A stretch of DNA of 64,000 nt from Pseudomonas poae (lineage in GTDB: Bacteria; Pseudomonadota; Gammaproteobacteria; Pseudomonadales; Pseudomonadaceae), in the NCBI GenBank assembly GCA_004000515.1, contig CP034537.1, positions 1,922,001 to 1,986,000 of the forward strand, read 5' to 3'. Positions 58,136 to 64,000 of the stretch are shown here, in pieces; position 1 is the first letter of the stretch, and each line of letters opens with the position of its first letter. Under the pieces are notes generated by a model. That model had not been told where the DNA came from. It did no database searches and worked only from the letters and a program-made list of their open reading frames with translations. Position numbers and translations under genes: made by a program.

Positions 58136-59021
58136 TCAGCGTTTGCGTGCGCTCAGCCAGATATCCACGCTGTATACCACCAGGCCAGCCCAGATGAACG
58201 CAAAGGCGGTCAACGTGCTCGGCGCCAGGTGCTCACCGAACAACAGCACGGCTTCGAGCAACACCAGGGTCGGCGCCACGTACTGCAAAAAAGCCCAGCG
58301 CGGTGTAGGGCAAATGCCGTGCGGCGGCGTTAAAACATACCAATGGGATCAGCGTTACCGGGCCTGCGGCCACCAGCCACCACGCTTCGGAAGTGCTCCA
58401 GAACTCAAGCTGCGCACTGTGGGCCGATGGGTTGAACAGCAACCATGCGACGGCAATCGGCACCAGCATCCAGGTTTCCACCACCAACCCCGGCAGCGCC
58501 TTCACCGGTGCCTGCTTACGGATCAGCCCGTAGAAACCGAAGGTCAAGGCCAGCACCAGCGACACCCACGGCAAACTGCCCACCTGCCACACCTGTTGCG
58601 CCACACCCGCGGCAGCCAGCCCCACCGCAACCCACTGCAGGCGACGCAGGCGTTCGCCGAGGATCAGCATGCCCAGCAGCACATTCACCAGCGGGTTGAT
58701 GTAGTAACCCAGGCTCGCTTCCAGCATGCGCCCGCTGTTCACCGACCACACATAGGTCAGCCAGTTGCCTGCAATCAACGAACCGCTCAGGGCCAGGATC
58801 GCCAGGCGCTTGGGGTTGTCGCGCAGTTCGCGGAACCAGCCAGGGTGCTTCCACACCAGCAGCAGCAAACCGCCGAATAGTGCCGACCACAACACGCGGT
58901 GCACGATGATTTCGGCGGCCGGAACACTGGCGATGGCTTTGAAGTAGAGCGGGAACAGACCCCAGATGACGTAGGCACTCAGGCCCAGGATGTACCCCTT
59001 GCGGGGGTTGGCAGCTTGCAT
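58136..59021 (-). CDS. rarD: RarD-type EamA permease; one frameshift
   Basis: One extra A in the A run at 58287-58292 breaks the last helices; repaired length is 294. The start GYILGLSAYVIWGLFPLYFK is the RarD signature. About ten membrane helices follow in two EamA halves (NWLTYVWSVNSGRMLEASLG; VETWMLVPIAVAWLLF). It is a probable inner-membrane exporter of the drug/metabolite superfamily with unknown substrate. The corrected C-terminus is VYSVDIWLSARKR. Confidence 0.9.
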
Positions 59022-59095
59022 TGCAGAATCCTTGCTCAGGCAGCTAACAAAGCGCGATTGTAAGGATATTTGTCTGCCAGTGGGACCCGCTTTTC

Positions 59096-59182
59096 TGTGG
59101 GAGCTGGCTTGCCTGCGGTGCAGGCGCCTCGGTTTGTCTGCCGGACTGCGTTGATGCCATCGCAGGCAAGCCAGCTCCCACA
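59096..59182. repeat. REP pair between rarD and srkA
   Basis: tgtgggagctggcttgcctg and its complement around a 45-base centre. Confidence 0.9.
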
Positions 59183-59199
59183 GGGGAGTGTGGGGCCAG

Positions 59200-60174
59200 T
59201 TAAAACAGTTTGAGGGGTTCTTCGTTCAGGGCTGAGAGCTGCTCACGCAACGCCAACACCTGATCCCCCCAATACCGCTCACTGCCAAACCACGGAAAGC
59301 TGTGGGGGAACGCCGGGTCGTCCCAACGGCGTGCCAGCCAGGCGCTGTAATGCATCAGTCGCAAGGCACGCAGGGGCTCGATCAACGCCAGTTCACGCGG
59401 GTCGAAGTCGTGGAATTCCTGGTACCCGTCCATCAATTCCGACAGCTGGCCCAGACATTCCTGGCGATCACCCGCGAGCATCATCCACAGATCCTGTACC
59501 GCCGGGCCCATGCGGCAGTCATCCAGGTCGACGATATGGAACATCTCGTCGCGGCACATCATGTTGCCGGGGTGGCAATCGCCGTGCATGCGGATGTTTT
59601 TGTGCGGGGTGGCCTTGTACACCTCCTCTACACGTTTGAGCAGGTCGCGGGCGACGGACTCGTAGGCCGGCAGCAGGCTCTTGGGGATAAAGTTGCCTTC
59701 CAGCAGCGTGGTGAGGGAGTCGTGACCGAAGTTCTTCACCCCCAACGCTTCGCGGTGTTCAAACGGGCGCGTGGAACCCACCGCGTGCAAACGGCCGAGC
59801 AATTGCCCAAGGCGATAGAGTTGATCGAGATTGCCCGGCTCCGGCGCACGGCCGCCACGGCGAGGGAAGAGGGTGAAGCGGAAACCCGCGTGTTCGAACA
59901 GGCTTTCGCCGTTGTGGATCAGTGGCGCCACCACCGGCACTTCGCATTCGGCCAGCTCGAAGGTGAAGCGGTGTTCTTCCAGGATCGCCTCATTGGTCCA
60001 GCGCTGAGGGCGGTAGAACTTGGCGATCAGTGGTTCGGAGTCTTCGATGCCCACCTGATACACGCGGTTTTCGTAGCTGTTGAGCGCCAGCACGCGTGCA
60101 TCGCTGAGGAAACCGATGCTTTCGACAGCATCGAGGACCAGGTCGGGGGTGAGTGTTTCAAACGGGTGGGCCAT
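59200..60174 (-). CDS. srkA: Stress response kinase A (YihE/SrkA family)
   Basis: 324 residues, an APH-like Ser/Thr kinase. ATP-binding Lys is in PLIAKFYRPQRW (about residue 50), the catalytic loop is RMHGDCHPGNMMCRDE (about residue 200) and the metal Asp is in HIVDLDDCRMGPAVQDLWMM. The family protects cells during oxidative and envelope stress. AGGAG precedes the ATG at 60174; the open frame extends upstream through a REP and is not coding. Confidence 0.92.
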   Translation of the reverse strand: MAHPFETLTPDLVLDAVESIGFLSDARVLALNSYENRVYQVGIEDSEPLIAKFYRPQRWTNEAILEEHRFTFELAECEVPVVAPLIHNGESLFEHAGFRFTLFPRRGGRAPEPGNLDQLYRLGQLLGRLHAVGSTRPFEHREALGVKNFGHDSLTTLLEGNFIPKSLLPAYESVARDLLKRVEEVYKATPHKNIRMHGDCHPGNMMCRDEMFHIVDLDDCRMGPAVQDLWMMLAGDRQECLGQLSELMDGYQEFHDFDPRELALIEPLRALRLMHYSAWLARRWDDPAFPHSFPWFGSERYWGDQVLALREQLSALNEEPLKLF

Positions 60175-60252
60175 GGAAACTCCTGCGCGCAGCAGGGCGC
60201 CGCGTCCGGCCGGGTATGGTAACAGCATAGATAGGTGGTGGCTGTGTGGACG

Positions 60253-60341
60253 CCTTCGCGAGCAAGCCCGCTCCCACACTCGATCGAGTTCCATCTTTGG
60301 AGCACGGTCAAAATGTGGGAGCGGGCTTGCTCGCGAAAGCG
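60253..60341. repeat. REP pair upstream of srkA
   Basis: cgcgagcaagcccgctccca and, inverted, atgtgggagcgggcttgctc. Its right edge almost meets the phoX stop. Confidence 0.88.
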
Positions 60342-60346
60342 GTGTA

Positions 60347-62245
60347 TCAGGCGCCGACTATCCCGCCATCATCCCGCCGAATCGCCATCACCGACGAGCG
60401 CGGCTTACCGTTCGGCAAGTGCTCCGGCCAGGTCGAACCGCCGGTTTCACCCGGATGCTGAATGCCCACAAACAGCGTTTTCTGGTCCGGCGAGAAGCTG
60501 ATACCCGTCACCTCACATGCTACCGGTCCTACCATGAAACGACGGATTTCCCCGGTTGCCGGGTCGGCGCAAAGCATCTGGTTATTGCCCATGCCGGCGA
60601 AATCGCCTGCGTTGCTGTAGTCCCCATCCGTAAGAATCCACAGGCGACCCGCTTTGTCGAAACCCAGGCCATCGGGGCTGTTGAACATGTTCTGTGGGTT
60701 GATATTCGATGAGCCGCCCTTTGGCGTCCCGGCGTGTACGCCCGGGTTGCCGGCGACGACAAACAGGTCCCAGGAAAACTCCGTGGCGCCGTGATTATCG
60801 GCGTCGGCCTTCCAGCGCAGGATCTGGCCATACACGTTTTTCTCGCGCGGGTTGGGCCCGCCCACTGGCTGGCCGTCTTCGCCGCGCTTGGCGTTGTTGG
60901 TCAGGGTGCAATAGACCTGGCCGTCGGTGGGGCTGACCACGATCCATTCCGGGCGGTCCATGCGGGTGGCCTTCACCACGCTGGCCGCCAGACGCGCATG
61001 GATCAGCACTTCGGCCTGGTTGGCGAACCCTGTGCTGGCGTCAATGCCGTTTTTGCCATGGGTGAGTTCGACCCATTGGCCCTTGCCCTTGGGGTGGTCG
61101 GCGTTGCCGTCGCCTGCGTCGAAGATCGCGACAAACAAGGTGCCGTGGTCGAGCAGGTCTTTGTTGGCCTTGGGGTTCTTGTGGTTGATCTTGTCGCGGC
61201 TGACGAATTTGTAGATGAACTCACCGCGTTCATCGTCGCCCATGTACACCACGGCGCGGCCATCGCGGGTTTCGGCCAAGGCTGCGTTTTCATGCTTGAA
61301 GCGCCCCAGGGCGGTGCGCTTGACCGGCGTGGAGGTGGGGTCGAACGGGTCGATTTCCACCACCCAGCCGTGGCGATTGAGTTCGTTGGGGTTCTTGGCG
61401 ATGTCGAAACGCGGGTCGTGCAGGTGCCAGTTGATCTCTTTACTGGCCGCCACCACGCCATAGCGTTTCTGCCCGGCGTCGAAAGTTTGTTGTGGGTTGC
61501 TGCTACCAAAGCAGTCGGTGAAGTTCTCTTCGCACGTCAGGTAAGTGCCCCATGGCGTCTTGCCGTTGGCGCAGTTCTGGAAGGTGCCAAGGGCGTTCTT
61601 GCCGGATTTGTCGGCACTCGTTTTCAGCCAGGCGTGGCCGGCGGCGGGACCGCTGAGGCGGATTGGCGAATTGCCGTGGATGCGCCGGTTGTAGCGCGAG
61701 TCCTGCACGAATTGCCAGGTGTCGCCTTGGCGTCGCACTTCGATCACCGAAACGCCTTCGCTGGCCTGGGCCTTGTGCACGTCTTCGGCCGATTGCGGCG
61801 CGCCGCCGTGGGCATAGAGGTAGCGATAGTTGGTGTATTCGTTGTTGATGGCCATGAGGGCGCGGTTGTCGTCGCCGGGGAAGGCGAACAGGCTCATGCC
61901 GTCGTTGTTGTCGCCGAACTGTTGCTCCTGGGCCTTGGCCGTACCGTTGCCGGATGGGTCGAAGGCAGGGGCGCTCTTGCTTAGCGGCTGGCCCCAACTG
62001 ATCAGCACTGAGGCACTGTAGCCTGGCGGCAAGGTGATGGCGTCGCTGGTCGCGGCGGCAATGCTGGTGAAACCGAGCATTGGGCTGGCGCTTGCGGCAT
62101 TCACGGCCAGGGCACTGCGGCTCAGCAGGTTGCCACCCAGGAACATCGCAGCACCGCATAGGGCGCCGGCGCCGATAAAACGGCGGCGGGTAAGGCCGAC
62201 CATCTGTTCAAGGTCGGTGGCTTGGTTTTCTTCTAATAGGCTCAT
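60347..62245 (-). CDS. phoX: PhoX-family phosphatase (Tat-exported)
   Basis: 632 residues. The Tat signal TRRRFIGAGALCGAAMFLGG (residues 19-38) is followed by the PhoX/DUF839 domain: INNEYTNYRYLY, TPWGTYLTCEENFTDCF (cysteine-containing iron/calcium site), HGWVVEIDPFDP and DGLGFDKAGRLWILTDGDYS. PhoX enzymes are calcium- and iron-dependent monoesterases in the periplasm. No Pho box was clear upstream. AGGGAGCC precedes the ATG. Confidence 0.9.
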   Translation of the reverse strand: MSLLEENQATDLEQMVGLTRRRFIGAGALCGAAMFLGGNLLSRSALAVNAASASPMLGFTSIAAATSDAITLPPGYSASVLISWGQPLSKSAPAFDPSGNGTAKAQEQQFGDNNDGMSLFAFPGDDNRALMAINNEYTNYRYLYAHGGAPQSAEDVHKAQASEGVSVIEVRRQGDTWQFVQDSRYNRRIHGNSPIRLSGPAAGHAWLKTSADKSGKNALGTFQNCANGKTPWGTYLTCEENFTDCFGSSNPQQTFDAGQKRYGVVAASKEINWHLHDPRFDIAKNPNELNRHGWVVEIDPFDPTSTPVKRTALGRFKHENAALAETRDGRAVVYMGDDERGEFIYKFVSRDKINHKNPKANKDLLDHGTLFVAIFDAGDGNADHPKGKGQWVELTHGKNGIDASTGFANQAEVLIHARLAASVVKATRMDRPEWIVVSPTDGQVYCTLTNNAKRGEDGQPVGGPNPREKNVYGQILRWKADADNHGATEFSWDLFVVAGNPGVHAGTPKGGSSNINPQNMFNSPDGLGFDKAGRLWILTDGDYSNAGDFAGMGNNQMLCADPATGEIRRFMVGPVACEVTGISFSPDQKTLFVGIQHPGETGGSTWPEHLPNGKPRSSVMAIRRDDGGIVGA

Positions 62246-62334
62246 TTCAGGCTCCCTGCGGTTTTTGCAGACACCTTAAGGAGCGGACATGACGCAATTG
62301 TTGCAGTTTAACGGCGGGGCAGAGCAGGCGTTGG

Positions 62335-63099
62335 CTACACCGGCGTGCCAAGCAACACATTGCTGGGTGCGAATTGCACCTGAATCGGTTGGCCTTCGCC
62401 CGCGTTAAGCGCCTTGAGGGCGGCTGGCTGGGCCAGGGCGCACAAAACCTGGCCACTGGGCAGGGAGATGCGCACTTCGCTGGGGCCGTCGTGGGCGTCG
62501 AGAATCGTCTCGATCACACCACTCATGCAATTGTGTCCAGGTGTTGCGGCTTGCCCGATGGCGAGCAGTTCCAGCCAACCGGCCTTGATCAGGGCGACCA
62601 CTTCAATGCCCGCTTCCAGTTCCAGGCGATACGTACTGTCGTGGGTGATTTGCGCGTCCAGTGTCAGCCCGCCAGACAGCTGCAGGCGGATCAGGTCGTT
62701 GCGGCCATGGCTTTCAATCGTCATGACTTGGCCATGCAACTGGTTGCGCGCGCTGGTGCGCAGCATCAAGCGGCCCAGCAGGTTGAAGTCGCTGGCGGCT
62801 TCGTCAGAGCCCAATACTTCGGCTTGCAACACCTGCAGACGCTGGTAAAGGCGCAGCACCCGCTCACCCTCGGCGGTCAGCTTGGCGCCGCCACCGCCCT
62901 TGCCGCCAACGCTGCGCTCCACCAGTGGTTTTTGCGCGAGGTTATTCAGTTCATCAATCGCGTCCCAGGCAGCCTTGTAGCTCAGGCCAGCACTTTTGGC
63001 CGCGCGGGTGATGGAGCCCTGCTCGGCAATGTGCCCCAGCAAGGCAATACGCTGGGGACGACGGATGATGTGTTGGCTAAGGGAAGTCGGCAGGGACAT
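62335..63099 (-). CDS. modE: ModE-type molybdate-dependent transcriptional regulator
   Basis: 254 residues. The N-terminal winged helix has RRPQRIALLGHIAEQGSITR and GLSYKAAWDAIDELNNLAQK, with VGGKGGGGAKLTAEG (wing). The C-terminal part has two TOBE/Mop domains (SARNQLHGQVMTIESHGRND; CMSGVIETILDAHDGPSEVR), which bind molybdate. No molybdate transporter lies beside it in the window. Confidence 0.9.
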   Translation of the reverse strand: MSLPTSLSQHIIRRPQRIALLGHIAEQGSITRAAKSAGLSYKAAWDAIDELNNLAQKPLVERSVGGKGGGGAKLTAEGERVLRLYQRLQVLQAEVLGSDEAASDFNLLGRLMLRTSARNQLHGQVMTIESHGRNDLIRLQLSGGLTLDAQITHDSTYRLELEAGIEVVALIKAGWLELLAIGQAATPGHNCMSGVIETILDAHDGPSEVRISLPSGQVLCALAQPAALKALNAGEGQPIQVQFAPSNVLLGTPV

Positions 63100-63158
63100 G
63101 GCAATACGCTTCGATGAGATGGCCCGAACGTTGCGGGCAAGGTGGTGCTCGCGTCAAG

Positions 63159-63895
63159 TCAGGCGCCAGGCTTTGGCGTGCGGGCCAGGCAATACACGTC
63201 GACCTGCCGCGCCCCGGCGTTCAGCAACAGGCGCGCCAAGCTGTGGGCGGTGGCCCCGGTAGTGAGCACGTCGTCCACCAAGGCGAAGTGGCGGCCTTGC
63301 ACTTGGGCATCGGGGGCTAATGCAAAGGCGTTGAGCAGGTTGCGTTTGCGGGTCTTGGCATCGAGGGCTTGCTGCGCGACGGTTTCATGAGGACGTAACA
63401 ACATGTCTTCATCGTGGTTGATAGTCAGGTCTTCGCTCAGCCATCTCGCCAGCATCAGGGCCTGGTTATACCCGCGTTCGCGCAGGCGCTTGCGAGCCAT
63501 GGGCACCGGCAGCAGGCAGTCCGGGCGGGTAAGCCCGGTGTTCTCGTAGCGATGTTGCAGGTGCCGGCCCAACTGGCGCGCAAGCATCTGCCCGAACGGC
63601 CAGCGTGCCTGGTGCTTGAAGCGGCTGATCAGGCTGTCGATGGGGAAACTGTAGGTCCAGGGGCGATCACCTGTTTAAACGCGGGTGGCTGTTGCAAACA
63701 TTGGCCGCACACCAGACCGTCCATCGGCAAGGGCAGGGCGCATGCCTCGCACTGTTCCATCAGCCATGGCAACTCGGTTTCGCAGACGTTGCACACACAA
63801 TCGGCGGATTCTGTTGCTTCATCGCACACTAAACATGATTGTACGTTTTTTAGCCAGATGTAAACCGTGTGTTTGTACTCTGGTTGACAGTGCAT
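63159..63895 (-). CDS. comF: ComF-family phosphoribosyltransferase-like protein; one frameshift
   Basis: A missing C (plus-strand GGGG at 63660-63663) splits a 245-residue protein. A four-cysteine zinc module (CLVCDEATESADCVCNVC) starts at about residue 21, a second pair follows (CEACALPLP; VCGQC), and the PRPP site FALVDDVLTTGATAHSLA is near residue 205. ComF proteins are tied to DNA uptake or repair. It is divergent from the probable bioB, the usual Pseudomonas arrangement. Confidence 0.9.
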
Positions 63896-63987
63896 GAATC
63901 TTCCTTAAATATGCCGAGCATCCGTGTCGTGACTGTGGGTATTGCCCTTCCCGCAGCGTTTGCCAAAGCATAATCAAGGAATCGCCC

Positions 63988-64000
63988 ATGAGCGCCAGCA
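63988..64000 (+). CDS. bioB: Start of probable biotin synthase BioB (3' cut by window)
   Basis: Only MSAS and one further base are visible. AAGGA sits 8 bases before the ATG. The call depends on the divergent comF-bioB order of Pseudomonas and on the MSAS start, so it is tentative. Confidence 0.5.

Overview
The window is GC-rich chromosomal DNA from a Pseudomonas, most likely of the P. fluorescens group. The evidence is the gene order (dgcAB-etf, gbcAB, ltaA, glyA-soxBDAG-purU-fdhA, matching the PAO1 PA5397-PA5421 region), the many Pseudomonas REP palindromes, and neighbours such as creBCD, glcB, gcvR, phoX and comF/bioB. No rRNA, tRNA or CRISPR array was seen.

Layout. (1) 1-6720: dimethylglycine demethylation genes (DUF5943-type protein, dgcA, dgcB, ETF alpha, ETF beta). 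(2) 6839-17938, minus strand: a complete-looking secretion operon that mixes type II secretion and type IV pilus parts (three pseudopilins, GspG, GspF, GspE, four small PilM/N/O/P- or GspL/M/C-like proteins, and a lipoprotein TPR-secretin). It encloses a lytic transglycosylase and a secreted lytic polysaccharide monooxygenase (LPMO) with PKD-like and chitin-binding-type domains. It sits between two halves of the betaine pathway. (3) 17939-18783: no gene, but four degenerate repeats and five perfect DnaA boxes. (4) 18784-24940: gbcA/gbcB (glycine betaine demethylase), a small mobile or decayed island (duplicated gbcB tail, two paralogous 66-aa ORFs around a dead REP-associated transposase), ltaA and a TraX-like protein. 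(5) 24967-28250: a LodB-like flavoprotein and a 741-aa partner of unknown family, possibly a peptide-cofactor oxidase pair. (6) 28634-37515: glyA, soxBDAG, purU and fdhA, which take sarcosine and its one-carbon units onward. (7) 37643-44788: ECF sigma/RskA pair, DUF2780 protein, acyltransferase, zinc-protease-like protein, creBCD. (8) 44977-51198: GST, PepSY protein, TonB siderophore receptor, FecR, FecI with a Fur-box-like site. (9) 51481-64000: exonuclease, CBS/DUF294 protein, response regulator, glcB, gcvR, rarD, srkA, phoX, modE, comF and the first codons of what is probably bioB.

How the genes work together. Regions 1, 4 and 6 convert glycine betaine to dimethylglycine (GbcAB), sarcosine (DgcAB with its ETF) and glycine (SoxBDAG). 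GlyA, LtaA, PurU and FdhA handle glycine, serine and formaldehyde. Region 2 looks like a dedicated exporter for the LPMO it encodes.

Quality warning. Twenty genes carry 28 single-base indels, nearly all in homopolymer runs, and each can be repaired to a full-length family member. This pattern points to sequencing or assembly error rather than gene decay. I annotate these genes as full-length CDS and give the indel positions. The REP-associated transposase is different: it has two in-frame stops and is really broken.
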